The position numbers were made by a program, and so were the translations under genes. Positions 41,937 through 51,547 of a stretch of DNA of 64,000 bases are shown here, piece after piece. The DNA is from SZUA-430 sp964547645. GTDB taxonomy: Bacteria > Pseudomonadota > Alphaproteobacteria > Micropepsales > Micropepsaceae. The stretch lies in assembly GCA_964547645.1 (NCBI GenBank), contig CAZJOM010000006.1, forward strand, positions 28,524-92,523, in the 5' to 3' direction. Within the stretch, counting starts at the first letter, position 1, and every line of letters starts with the position of its first letter. The notes under the pieces are model-generated. The model searched no databases. It was not told the DNA's origin and worked only from the letters and a program-made list of their open reading frames with translations.

Positions 41937-42631
41937 TGTTCAAGCGCACACAGCAACGATACGGCGACACGCCGGTCGCAGAGACGCCTTATCAGCGGGC
42001 AAAGCAGGCTTGGGACGAACGGATCGGTTCGGCCCGGGTCCAAGCGATGAATTGGCGGCTGATGGCATTCGCTTGTTTGGCGCTTGCGGTGTTCTTGGCC
42101 GCGGGCCTGATCTGGCAATCGGCGCAAGGGCGGATCACGCCCTACATTGTCGAGGTCGACAAGTTCGGTACCGTCCAGGGCATTGCGCCGGCGACGACCG
42201 CCTACAACCCGACCGATGCCGAGATCGCGGCAGCTTTGTCGCGTTTCATCGGCGACGTGCGCGCGCTGTCGATCGATCCGATCGTCGTGCGCAAGAACTG
42301 GCTCGAGGCCTACGACTTTGCGACCGACCGAGCGGCCGAAACCTTAAACGCCTATGCCCGCGCCAGCGATCCGTTCAAGTCGGTTGGTCAGCGCTCGGTC
42401 TCGGTCGAGGTGACGAGCGTCGTGCGCGCCTCCGACACGTCGTTCCAGGTCAAGTGGACCGAGCACACATTCGAGACCGGACACGCTGCGAAGACCGAAC
42501 GCTGGACCGGTATTCTCACCATCGTCGTCCGCCAGCCGAACTCGGTCGAAGTCCTGCGCCGGAACCCGCTTGGGATCTATGTGCATGGACTCGATTGGTC
42601 GCGCGAACTCAATCCGGGAGAAGTGCAATGA
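41936..42631 (+). CDS. trbF: TrbF/VirB8 assembly factor
   Basis: This encodes 231 residues. A cytoplasmic N-terminus (ETPYQRAKQAWDERIGSAR) and one TM (about 40-60) are followed by a periplasmic NTF2-like domain (ITPYIVEVDKFGTVQGI, SVEVTSVVRASDTSFQVKW). This is diagnostic of TrbF. VirB8 proteins nucleate the T4SS core. Confidence 0.92.
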   Translation: MFKRTQQRYGDTPVAETPYQRAKQAWDERIGSARVQAMNWRLMAFACLALAVFLAAGLIWQSAQGRITPYIVEVDKFGTVQGIAPATTAYNPTDAEIAAALSRFIGDVRALSIDPIVVRKNWLEAYDFATDRAAETLNAYARASDPFKSVGQRSVSVEVTSVVRASDTSFQVKWTEHTFETGHAAKTERWTGILTIVVRQPNSVEVLRRNPLGIYVHGLDWSRELNPGEVQ

Positions 42632-43632
42632 GATTGAACAAAGTGATGGCTTTGATTTTGGGCCTGCCGCTTGCGGCCTGCGCCGCGACCGGTGGGCCGC
42701 CGCCACGGATCGCGTACGACAGCGATGACCTGAAGCCCGCGGTGGCAACGCCCGAACCGCCGAAGCCGGTCGAAATCGTGACCGTGCCGGAACCCTTGCC
42801 GTTGCCTGGGCAGCTGAAGTTCGTCCCGTTGAAGGATAAGCCAAGACATATCCTTCCGCCGAAAGCGCGCGTCGATGCAGCAAACCGCGCGGCGGCGCTA
42901 GAGCCCGTGCCGGACGGTTACGTCAATGCCGTGCAGGTCTATCCCTTCACCGAAGGCGCGCTCTACCGCCTTTATGCGGCGCCGGAGAAGGTGAGCGACA
43001 TTGCGCTCGAAGCCGGCGAGAAGCTCACCGCGGTCTCGGCAGGCGACACGGTGCGCTGGATCGTCGGCGACACCGCGAGCGGCGCCGGAGACGGGGCGCA
43101 GGTCCACATCTTGGTGAAGCCGACAGCCGCCGATCTCAAGACGAACCTCGTGATCACCACAAACCGCCGCGTCTATCATCTGGAGCTTGAAAGCACGCAG
43201 CAAAGCTACATGGCGGCACTTTCTTGGCGCTATCCGCAAGATCAGCTGATTGCGCTCAAGGGACGGAACGCCCAAGCGACGGAGGCCGCGGTGCAAATTG
43301 CCGATTCCGGCGTCAGCCTCGAACAGTTGAGGTTTCGGTATGAGATTACCGGCGACCGCCCGCCGTGGCGGCCGAAGCTGGTCTTCGACGACACGCACAA
43401 GGTCTATATCGAGTTCCCCGAGCGTCTCGATCAGGGCGAGGCGCCGCCGCTCTTTATCGTCGGTCAAGAGGGCGATGCGGAGCTCGTGAACTATCGCGTG
43501 CGCGGCCGCTACTACATCGTCGATCGCATGTTCGGTGCCGCTGAATTGAGGCTCGGGCGTGAGCCGCAGCAAGTTGTGCGTATCAGCCGAACCGATGCTG
43601 ACGGTGACTCAACGAGAGGGCATCGTAAGTGA
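42628..43632 (+). CDS. trbG: TrbG/VirB9 outer-membrane core component
   Basis: This encodes 334 residues from ATG 42628. A lipoprotein-like start (LGLPLAACAATGG) and a Pro-rich spacer precede the VirB9/CagX domain (YPFTEGALYRLYAAPEKVSDIALE, YEITGDRPPWRPKLVFDD, VRGRYYIVDRMF). It forms the outer-membrane ring with TrbI. It overlaps trbF and trbI by four bases each. Confidence 0.92.
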   Translation: MRLNKVMALILGLPLAACAATGGPPPRIAYDSDDLKPAVATPEPPKPVEIVTVPEPLPLPGQLKFVPLKDKPRHILPPKARVDAANRAAALEPVPDGYVNAVQVYPFTEGALYRLYAAPEKVSDIALEAGEKLTAVSAGDTVRWIVGDTASGAGDGAQVHILVKPTAADLKTNLVITTNRRVYHLELESTQQSYMAALSWRYPQDQLIALKGRNAQATEAAVQIADSGVSLEQLRFRYEITGDRPPWRPKLVFDDTHKVYIEFPERLDQGEAPPLFIVGQEGDAELVNYRVRGRYYIVDRMFGAAELRLGREPQQVVRISRTDADGDSTRGHRK

Positions 43633-44849
43633 CGGCCGACAACCCCTCCGCGCCGGAAACGCCGCGAGAGGCCGAACCGCTCGAGCTACGCGCAAAGCCA
43701 CGGCCGGTGACGCGGTTCAATCGCAAAGTCCTGATCGGGCTTGCGGCCTTCGTGTGCGTGGTCATCTTCGCGGCGACCATGATCGCGTTGCAGCCCCTGA
43801 AGTTGCGAGGGGCGGGCCAGGGCGAGGAACTGATCAACACCGAGCGCAAGGCGAAGGCGGAAGGGCTCGATGCGTTGCCCCGCAGTTACGGCGATTTGAA
43901 ACCGCCCGAACTCGGCCCACCGTTGCCGGGTGACATCGGGCCGCCGGTCGTGAGGCTCGAAAAAGAGCTGGGCGTTGATCAGGGGGCAACCAGCGAAAGC
44001 GATAGCGAGCGGGCGGAGCGGCTCCGACAGGCACAGCAAGCTCAGAAAGCGCGCGAGGCGACAGTCTTCTTCCAGATTGCCGCCGGGCGAAACGAAGCTT
44101 CCTTTGCAAACGCCGAGCCGCCGACAGCGAACCCAGCTCGGGCGCTGCCATCCGGTGCAGGGCAGGGCGCTGCAGGCGATTCCGAAAGTAGCGGCGCCGC
44201 GGGGCAGACCCACAAGGTCGAGTTCTTGAACGCGGCGGGCTCGTCCAACATCTTCAACCCGCATCCGCTGGAGCTGCCGGTGTCGCCGGATCAGGTTTTG
44301 GCGGGTACCATCATTGCCGCGAGCCTCGTCACCGCAATCAATTCCGATCTCCCCGGCTTTGTCATCGCCCAAGTCACCGAAAACGTGTTCGACACGGTGA
44401 CCGGCCAGCGGCTCTTGATTCCACAAGGTACGAAGCTCATCGGCAAGTACGACAGCGTCGTCTCGTACGGCCAGCGCCGCGCGCTGCTCGTCTGGAACCG
44501 AATGATCCTGCCCAACGGTTCGTCGATCGTGCTTGACAATCTGCCGGCGACCGACGCCGCCGGGTATGCCGGTCTTGAGGACGAGGTTGATTTCCACACC
44601 TGGCAGCTGATCAAGGGTGCCGCGCTCTCGACCTTGCTCAGCATTGGCTCGGAAACGGGCGCCTCGACGAGCGCGCGCCGCGACGCCTTGAGCGCGGCTC
44701 GCGAAGGTGTGCAGCAGAACGCTGCCCGCATTGGGCAGCAACTGACCGAACGCAATCTTGATGTTCAGCCGACGATAACGGTCCGGGAGGGTTGGCCGCT
44801 CAGGGTCATCGTGCACAAGGATCTGATTCTCAAGGAATACAAACCGTGA
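43629..44849 (+). CDS. trbI: TrbI/VirB10 core channel protein
   Basis: This encodes 406 residues from GTG 43629. A cytoplasmic tail and one TM (LIGLAAFVCVVIFAATMIAL) precede a linker and the VirB10 beta-barrel domain (LAGTIIAASLVTAINSDLPG, LIPQGTKLIGKYDSVVSYGQ, GWPLRVIVHKDLIL). It spans both membranes and transduces ATPase energy. Confidence 0.93.
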   Translation: MTADNPSAPETPREAEPLELRAKPRPVTRFNRKVLIGLAAFVCVVIFAATMIALQPLKLRGAGQGEELINTERKAKAEGLDALPRSYGDLKPPELGPPLPGDIGPPVVRLEKELGVDQGATSESDSERAERLRQAQQAQKAREATVFFQIAAGRNEASFANAEPPTANPARALPSGAGQGAAGDSESSGAAGQTHKVEFLNAAGSSNIFNPHPLELPVSPDQVLAGTIIAASLVTAINSDLPGFVIAQVTENVFDTVTGQRLLIPQGTKLIGKYDSVVSYGQRRALLVWNRMILPNGSSIVLDNLPATDAAGYAGLEDEVDFHTWQLIKGAALSTLLSIGSETGASTSARRDALSAAREGVQQNAARIGQQLTERNLDVQPTITVREGWPLRVIVHKDLILKEYKP

Positions 44850-45115
44850 GCACGCCAAAGACCCCATTGGCTTTGCGTCTCGAGAAAATTCCGGAGAGGA
44901 CCCCGGTCAAGCTCACGATCACGCTCGACCGGACGACCCATGCGCTACTCGCGGCCTACGCGGAGGCCTATCGCTCGGTCTACGGCGTGGAGGAGGCGCT
45001 CGCCGATCTCATCCCGTTCATGCTCAAGCAATTTGTCGGAAGCGACCAAGCCTTTGCAAGGATGCGCGCTGCATCGCGCGCAAATGATACCAACAAACCT
45101 CAGAAAGGAGACTGA
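44846..45115 (+). CDS. DUF2274 protein of conjugative elements
   Basis: This encodes 89 residues from GTG 44846, overlapping trbI by four bases. The sequence (PLALRLEKIPERTPVKLTI, LIPFMLKQFVGSDQAFAR) matches DUF2274, a small protein routinely placed after trbI in integrative elements. It may be a ribbon-helix-helix-like DNA-binding protein. The function is unknown. Confidence 0.8.
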   Translation: MSTPKTPLALRLEKIPERTPVKLTITLDRTTHALLAAYAEAYRSVYGVEEALADLIPFMLKQFVGSDQAFARMRAASRANDTNKPQKGD

Positions 45116-45116
45116 C

Positions 45117-45446
45117 ATGGCGACAATTGGAACGTTCCTGCCGACGAAGGATGGCGGATGGACTGGGCACGTCCGCACCTTGATGATCGACGTCAAAGTG
45201 CGGCTCGTCCCGAACGACAATAAGGAGAACGAAGCCGCGCCGGCGTTTCGGGTGTTTGCAGGCGATTCCGAGATCGGCGCAGCCTGGCGCAAACGTTCGA
45301 GCGGCGCCGATCCAAAGGACTATTTGAGCGTGAAGTTGGACGATCCTTCCTTGCCGGAGGGGATTTCGGTGGCGATGTTTACGGATCCAGACGAAAAGGC
45401 GCTTAAGCTAATTTGGAGCCGGAAGCGACCGCTGGACCAGGCTTGA
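45117..45446 (+). CDS. DUF736 protein of conjugative elements
   Basis: This encodes 109 residues from ATG 45117, after AAAGGAG. It opens ATIGTFLPTKDGGWTGHVRT and contains FRVFAGDSEIGAAWRKRS and DYLSVKLDDPSLP, the clear pattern of DUF736, a marker of alphaproteobacterial plasmids and integrative elements. The function is unknown. It is the last gene of the conjugation operon. Confidence 0.88.
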   Translation: MATIGTFLPTKDGGWTGHVRTLMIDVKVRLVPNDNKENEAAPAFRVFAGDSEIGAAWRKRSSGADPKDYLSVKLDDPSLPEGISVAMFTDPDEKALKLIWSRKRPLDQA

Positions 45447-46002
45447 ACTGGGAACAGATGCAGCGCCAAGGCGAATTTTGGTAACAAAATCCAAACGGGT
45501 CGGGCGCGCTGGCACTCATTGTGTTGTGCGTCGCGACACTGGCGCAGCCATTGCGAACCGGCTGACGTGGGCCAGCGGTCGAACGGCTGCGCGTCGGAGC
45601 CCACGCGGCAGACCTGACCGCCACGGGCTGCCGCCAAAGCGACACGGCGAAGTTCTCGAGTAGACCGACACCCGCGCTCCAACCGGCTCGGGTTGCCGCC
45701 TGGGAGGTTCTAAAAGCGATCCGTACCAGCCGCACGCGGAGCGCCAGACTTCCTAAGTTTGAGGCGGAAGGCGCGGTTGCGAGCGCTGGTCGCCCAAAAT
45801 GGTGCAACCTGTCCGATCTTGGCGATCCGTGCTGCAAGCAGATCGTGCAGCTGAGACCCTGCAACTCGGTCTCTGTTCGAAACGCCCTATATGGTTGTTT
45901 GACGGGACTAACGCTTGATTGTCAGGCAAAGGCCAACATTATCCCGGCGCGCAGCGGCGGCGATGGCAGCCGCCCGCCAGCCTCCACCGATGAGAACCCG
46001 AA
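45447..46002. other. Intergenic stretch after the conjugation operon
   Basis: These 556 bases contain only short frames with no ribosome site or family-like sequence. The DNA separates the trb operon from the large NTPase gene and could carry its promoter. I see no clear terminator or repeat. Confidence 0.5.
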
Positions 46003-49000
46003 TTGTCCAAAGCCGTAGCTCCACCAAGTGCCGCAGGACCAGCTGGCGCAGATTTTGAAGCCAAGGTCGGCGCGAACTACATGCTCGCGATGCTGCGTGG
46101 CGCAGAACCGCGGGGTTTGCCAGGCACGGTCTTCGACCGCGTGGAGTTGCAGCGGGCAGCCGAGGGGCATCCTCTCGATGACATCGTCGTGCATGCCCAC
46201 GACAAGCAGGGCGCCGCCGCCGTGCTTGAAATACAAGTCAAGCGGGCGATTACGTTCGCGCCGAACGACAAGACTTTCAAGGAGGTGGTCGACCAGATCG
46301 CCATCGCGATGCAGAAGCCGCTGTTTGCAGCTGGCCGCTACGAGTTCGCCATCGCCACTGCGCAGACGACACGCGTCGTCACCGGTGCGTACCAAGAGGT
46401 ATTGAATTGGGCACGCAAGTTGGACTCCGCGGCGGTGTTTGTGGCGCGCATTGCCCGTAAGAAGTCCGCTAATGACGCAATGCGCACGTTCGTCGTCACG
46501 CTGCGCCAGAATCTGCAAGCCGCCGGCGCACCACATGATGACGACTCCATTTGGCAGCTGCTGCGGCATCTCCAAATCCATGTCCACGACTTTGCGGCGC
46601 CGGGGTCGGCGAGCGAGGACTATGCACGCGATCGCGCCGCCGACATCTTGCATCCCGAAACCAAAGGGAATGCAGGCGGGCTGTGGAGCGCGCTCGTTGC
46701 GTACACCCTTGAGCTTTCTTCTGCTGGCGGAGAGGCGACGCGACAAAGCCTCATCGACAAGATCAACAAAGACTTCAGGCTTGCGGGGGATCGCCGTTAT
46801 CCCGTGATCCGGGCGGCGATCGCCGAAGCGGCCGGACTCGCGCTGGCCGACATCGGCGATGTCGTCCACGGCGCATCGCTCAGTCGGCTGTCGCATGTCA
46901 CTAACATCCGCGCGGCAGCGGGCAACGGCCGATTTGTGGAGATTAGAGGCGATGCTGGCGTCGGTAAGTCTGCATTGCTGAAGCACGTTGCCCAGGAAGT
47001 GGCACGCGAGGCACGAGTCATCGTTCTGGCGCCGGGCCGCATAGCGAAACGCGGTTGGATGGCGATGCGGCACGAAATTGGCTTCGAGGGCGCGGCGAGC
47101 GAACTGCTTAGCGACCTGGCGAGCGACGGCGGCGGTTGGCTGTTCATCGACAACCTCGACTTCTTTGATCCCGAGGAACGCACGACGGTCATAGACCTGG
47201 TGCGCGCTGCAAGCACGGTGCCGGGCGTCACGGTGCTCGCCACGGCACGTCGCCGCTTTGGGATCGACGAGCCGAGCTGGCTTCCGGACGACGCCGTCAA
47301 GCAGCTCGGGCGTCCCGAGCCAGTCGAGATTGGCCAGCTCAATGAGGAGGAAATCGAGGAACTGCGGGAGGCGCAGCCGCGATTGCGTGCCCTGCTCGCG
47401 AAGGACCACCCGGCGCGCGAGGTCACGAGCAACCTCTTCTGCTTGTCATGCCTCATGGCCACGCCAGAGCACGAACCAGCGCCTCGCTCGGAGGTCGACA
47501 TGGCACAACTGTGGTGGCGTACAGGCGGAGGTGGTGCAGCCGACGCAACGTTGCGTGCCCGCGGGCGCGTCCTGCGTGATCTTGCGGCACGTTCGTTGAA
47601 GGGTGAGCATGTTTTCGATGTAACGGCGCTCGACCCCGACGGCGTTGATGGGGTCGTACAGTGCGAAAGCCTGCGCGATTTCGGTAACGATCGTGTCGCC
47701 TTCCGCCACGATGTGCTGCAGGAGTGGGCAGTAGCGAACATCCTGGTCGCGAGTCCCGAACTGATTGTTGAATTGCCGACCAAGATGAGTGCGTCGCCAA
47801 CGTTGGCGCGGGGCGTTGAGCTAGCCGCCCGCTTTCCACTTGAAGGAAGTCGCGACGTTGGAGCCTGGCGTCAGTTGCTCTGTGCTGTGAGTGGAGCGGA
47901 GGCGCATCCGTCCTGGCGGCGATCCGTCTTGCTGGCCGCCGTGCACTCTGAGGTTGTCGCCGAGTTGATACCGCTAATTCGAGACACCCTGATTGCCGAC
48001 AATGCCACTCTTTTTCGTGAACTGATCCCCATCGTGATGGCGGTTGATGTCCGATCGGCGCGCGACCTCTATGCGGCTACGGGCGTCACCCCTCCAGCCC
48101 CGATCCCGGATACGCTCAATATTCCCAGCAGCCCCGCGTGGTACCATCTGGTAAGGCTAGTGTTGGACCTGGGGGACCAGTTACCTCCGGCCGCCTTGCC
48201 TGAAGCGGTGGACCTGCTCGTCGGTTGGTGCACGTTCAGTCTACTCGTGCCCCCTGAGCCGTTGGCGGTCGCCATCCTGCCGAAGTTCAGTAAATGGTTG
48301 GGCGACATTGAACAGTCGAATGATGTGGAGAATTGGCGCGATCGCCGGTCCGTTTTCGGTGGAGCGGTAGACGGCAAGAAACTCAAGCGGATCGAAGAGG
48401 ACCTGCGCACTCATCTTGCGCTGTTAGCCAGCCGGTTGCCCGCCGTTGCGAAGGAGTATCTTCAGTCCGTTCAGAAGCGCGAGCGCAAGGACGACATCTA
48501 CACGAAGCTGCTCAAATTTCGGGGTACGCTGGCGCAAGCAGCGCCGGACGAGCTGTCAGCGATCACCCAGGATTTGCTGACCAAGAAAGATGACGGAGCG
48601 CCCCGGCGTCGGCATGCATACGACAGCGACGATGCGCTGACACACGCCGATAAGAGTTTTATGCCCGCCTCGCCAGCACAGGGCCCATTCTTTGACCTGC
48701 TAACACACGCGCCGAAGATCGGCCTGCGCCTCATTCGGACCCTGATCGACAAGGTTATTGCCCATCATGCGAAGGCCGCATCGCCGGGGGAGGGCGATGT
48801 CGTCGTTGTGCAACTCGCGGAAGGACCTCGACGCTTCGTTTGGCTGAACACCTACGGGTGGTCACGAGCGAGCCACTACTACACGGTCACGTCTGCACTG
48901 ATGGCGTTGGAGACTTGGGCGCACGCGCGCATTGAACGGGGCGAGGAAATCGAAACCGTTCTCGCCGATGTCCTCGGTGAACCTGACTGCCCGGCTGCCT

Positions 49001-51177
49001 ACTTGCTCGTCGTCGTAGATATCCTGTTGTCGCATTGGCCCGCGTCTAGTGCGGCAGCAGTACCCTACGTTGCGAGCGCAGAACTCTTGTCGCTGGATTT
49101 GGGGCGTCCAGTGCAGGACAGCGTAGGGTCTGGAAGTTTCTTCGGTTTTGCGGGGAGGTTCAAAGAGCCGGGAGGGCCAAAGCTCGAAGCATTGAAGAGC
49201 CGCGCATCGCGGGGTGTCAGCCTCGACCGTTTGTTGCCCCTCTACGCGGTCGGGGAGGACTTGGCCGCTTTGCGCGATCGTGCCGCGGCACTACTGCGCC
49301 AATCGGTGGAAAGGTTCGGCTCCCCAGCGCCGGAGGACGATCTCAGAAATCCGCGGCTCATGGCGATGCACGCCATCAACATGCTCGACCCGGCCAACTA
49401 CAGAGACGTCGTCGCTGAGGATTCGGAGGGCCGACAGGTGACCGGCAAGGAGTACGTCCCGCCAGAGTCTGAGACAAAACACTTCGAACCTCTGCAGAAG
49501 GGTATGCTCGCGCGGAACAACGATCTCGCGGCCACCACTAGGATTACCACGCTCGTCGATCATCCCGAGAACTCGTCACCGGAGTTGGCCGAAGCACTGG
49601 CTGTTTGGGCACAAAGGGACAGAGGCGCGGATGTCGCGGATCACGAGGACGAAGGTAGCAAGGACGTCACGGATCAGGCGATTGTCGGGGCTGCCATGAT
49701 CGCAATGCGCGACGGCACGACGGAGTTCAGGGCGAGTTGCTCGGCCTGGGCGGAGGGGGTCTTCGCGAAGGTCATGCAAGCGAAGGCAGACCCCATACCC
49801 CGCATGCGCTCGGGAATGCTTTTCAATCCAGTGGCCATGGCGTTTGCCGGGCGCGTCTTTGCGCTGAAGGATAAGACCCCTGGTCGCGACGACCTAAAGC
49901 GGTTGTTGGATGTTGCCGCCGCGGACGCCGCCGCCGCCCGGGGCGCATTGCCCGCAAGAGCGGCACTACGCGCGCTTGACGCGCGCCTACTGCGAGCAAT
50001 TTTGCGCATCGGTCTTGAGGCGTCAGTGCATCTGCGGCGTTTCTACGACACCCCCGAGGCCGAGGCGCAATCGGCGATGACCGAACGACTGACCTCGCTG
50101 CAAAGGAGCATAGGTGGCGAACTCGCCTGGTTGTTCGATGGCGCTAGCGAGCCAACTTGGCCAGAATTCCCGATTGAAGAGGTGCCGACGCGCGAACGCC
50201 GCTTTATTCGACTTGGAGCGGAGCGCGAGGCGCGCGTCTCCCCCGACCGCCAGTTCTCGAAACGCTATGTCGATCACCAAGCCGCAGCGCTGTGGTTGAA
50301 CGCACTCTGGAGCCGATCCGACGAAGAGCGCGTGTGGTTGCGTGACTTCGAGCGCGCCTATAGGCAGTGGACCTACGCGGCCAATGGCGCAGGACTGGCC
50401 GAAGAAGAGGAAGTCTCAGAGGCGCCAAGCGATTGGAACGAGGTATTTTTCGCCGTCGTCGCGGACGGCATGGTCGGCCAAACAGTCGAACTCGTCGTCG
50501 ATGCGATCGCCCCCCTTTTCCAACTTCCGGACGAACAGTTTTTTGACGTCACGCCCGATTGTCTTCGGGCCGTGGACGTCGTGTTCTTCAACAACAAAGG
50601 CGCCATTGACCCCGTCGTTGCAGCCACTGTGCGAGCCCGGTTCGCCGAGCGCCTCGCAAAGAGCTACGGATGGCAGCGTCTGCGGGGCACTAAATCGGAT
50701 GGCATCGAGATGCACCTCGGGCCAGCGGTGGCGTCGGTGTTCTTTAATGAATACAGTTTCGTCCGCGCGCCGACCTGCTACTTGTTCAAGAACGCGATTG
50801 AGCCATCGCTTGTTCTCGTTCCGCTTCTGCAGCGGATGGCTGTCAGCGCACCATGTCCCTTCGTCGCGCTGATCGTGCTGAACTTGGTTGAGATTGCCCC
50901 GCATCTCAAACAGGTACCTTTGGTGCTGGGGTTGGCAGCGGCTGCGGTCGACGCTTACCCGGACGATCGGTCGTTCTGGATCGATCACGGTATCGGCCGC
51001 CGCATTTGCCAATGGCTCAGCACCATGGAGCAATCACACCCTGCTGCATTTGCAGCAGACGCGGCGGACCGACCTGCAATTGATCGAATATTGGCCAAAT
51101 TGGTCGCAATCGGCGTGGTCGACGCACGCCAGCTTGAACTCACGTTGCAAGGCGTGGATCGTAGGTGGGGAGTGTGA
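46003..51177 (+). CDS. Giant STAND-type NTPase with N-terminal DUF4297/Mrr-like nuclease (candidate antiphage protein)
   Basis: This encodes 1724 residues from TTG 46003; the frame is closed by a stop 12 bases upstream, and the ribosome site is weak. Residues 14-90 read GADFEAKVGANYM, then HPLDDIVV (Asp60) and LEIQVKRAI (Gln78-x-Lys80), the D...QxK pattern of Mrr/DUF4297 (Cap4-like) nuclease domains. A P-loop NTPase follows, with Walker A GDAGVGKS (316-323), Walker B LFIDNLD (380-386) and a sensor-like VLATARR, as in STAND proteins. The remaining ~1200 residues look mostly helical and repeat-like and contain no membrane segments. This order (nuclease, STAND, long sensor) is that of Avs antiphage proteins. 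It stands alone between a conjugation module and an integrase, a usual defence-island setting. The defence role is inferred. Confidence 0.75.
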   Translation: MSKAVAPPSAAGPAGADFEAKVGANYMLAMLRGAEPRGLPGTVFDRVELQRAAEGHPLDDIVVHAHDKQGAAAVLEIQVKRAITFAPNDKTFKEVVDQIAIAMQKPLFAAGRYEFAIATAQTTRVVTGAYQEVLNWARKLDSAAVFVARIARKKSANDAMRTFVVTLRQNLQAAGAPHDDDSIWQLLRHLQIHVHDFAAPGSASEDYARDRAADILHPETKGNAGGLWSALVAYTLELSSAGGEATRQSLIDKINKDFRLAGDRRYPVIRAAIAEAAGLALADIGDVVHGASLSRLSHVTNIRAAAGNGRFVEIRGDAGVGKSALLKHVAQEVAREARVIVLAPGRIAKRGWMAMRHEIGFEGAASELLSDLASDGGGWLFIDNLDFFDPEERTTVIDLVRAASTVPGVTVLATARRRFGIDEPSWLPDDAVKQLGRPEPVEIGQLNEEEIEELREAQPRLRALLAKDHPAREVTSNLFCLSCLMATPEHEPAPRSEVDMAQLWWRTGGGGAADATLRARGRVLRDLAARSLKGEHVFDVTALDPDGVDGVVQCESLRDFGNDRVAFRHDVLQEWAVANILVASPELIVELPTKMSASPTLARGVELAARFPLEGSRDVGAWRQLLCAVSGAEAHPSWRRSVLLAAVHSEVVAELIPLIRDTLIADNATLFRELIPIVMAVDVRSARDLYAATGVTPPAPIPDTLNIPSSPAWYHLVRLVLDLGDQLPPAALPEAVDLLVGWCTFSLLVPPEPLAVAILPKFSKWLGDIEQSNDVENWRDRRSVFGGAVDGKKLKRIEEDLRTHLALLASRLPAVAKEYLQSVQKRERKDDIYTKLLKFRGTLAQAAPDELSAITQDLLTKKDDGAPRRRHAYDSDDALTHADKSFMPASPAQGPFFDLLTHAPKIGLRLIRTLIDKVIAHHAKAASPGEGDVVVVQLAEGPRRFVWLNTYGWSRASHYYTVTSALMALETWAHARIERGEEIETVLADVLGEPDCPAAYLLVVVDILLSHWPASSAAAVPYVASAELLSLDLGRPVQDSVGSGSFFGFAGRFKEPGGPKLEALKSRASRGVSLDRLLPLYAVGEDLAALRDRAAALLRQSVERFGSPAPEDDLRNPRLMAMHAINMLDPANYRDVVAEDSEGRQVTGKEYVPPESETKHFEPLQKGMLARNNDLAATTRITTLVDHPENSSPELAEALAVWAQRDRGADVADHEDEGSKDVTDQAIVGAAMIAMRDGTTEFRASCSAWAEGVFAKVMQAKADPIPRMRSGMLFNPVAMAFAGRVFALKDKTPGRDDLKRLLDVAAADAAAARGALPARAALRALDARLLRAILRIGLEASVHLRRFYDTPEAEAQSAMTERLTSLQRSIGGELAWLFDGASEPTWPEFPIEEVPTRERRFIRLGAEREARVSPDRQFSKRYVDHQAAALWLNALWSRSDEERVWLRDFERAYRQWTYAANGAGLAEEEEVSEAPSDWNEVFFAVVADGMVGQTVELVVDAIAPLFQLPDEQFFDVTPDCLRAVDVVFFNNKGAIDPVVAATVRARFAERLAKSYGWQRLRGTKSDGIEMHLGPAVASVFFNEYSFVRAPTCYLFKNAIEPSLVLVPLLQRMAVSAPCPFVALIVLNLVEIAPHLKQVPLVLGLAAAAVDAYPDDRSFWIDHGIGRRICQWLSTMEQSHPAAFAADAADRPAIDRILAKLVAIGVVDARQLELTLQGVDRRWGV

Positions 51178-51468
51178 CCGGGCCAACCGGTATCCAACGC
51201 GTCCGCCCCGCGGCAGTCGGCGTGAAATCCTCGTGACCCCGAAATAATTCAAACGTCCGAACGACAGACTAGGAACCTACAGACTTTGACCGAAATGAGC
51301 GACGCCTCACCCGTGTATCCATGTTGAAACGGGACCCGCGATTCGAGCTGCGTTTCACCTCCACACCGCTGCCCACGGATTGCCCACTGTTTCTTGAAAG
51401 TTCTGGGCAAAAGAGAACTCAATCGTGTCAAAACGTGAACGATCGAGTTGCGGAAACACCGGGAAAAT

Positions 51469-51518
51469 TGGTCGGAGAGAGAGGATTTGAACCTCCGGCC
51501 CCTGCCTCCCGAAGGCAG
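51469..51518 (-). other. 3' half of tRNA-Pro(CGG), attachment-site remnant
   Basis: Read on the minus strand, an anticodon stem-loop CTGCCTTCGGGAGGCAG (anticodon CGG) is followed by a T arm GGAGGTTCAAATCCTCT and acceptor strand CTCTCCGACCA. The D arm and 5' acceptor strand are missing. It is therefore a displaced tRNA 3' end, as left by site-specific integration. It lies 29 bases beyond the integrase stop codon. Confidence 0.8.
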
Positions 51519-51547
51519 AGCTCACCCGGGTCCTTCTTTACGTTCCG

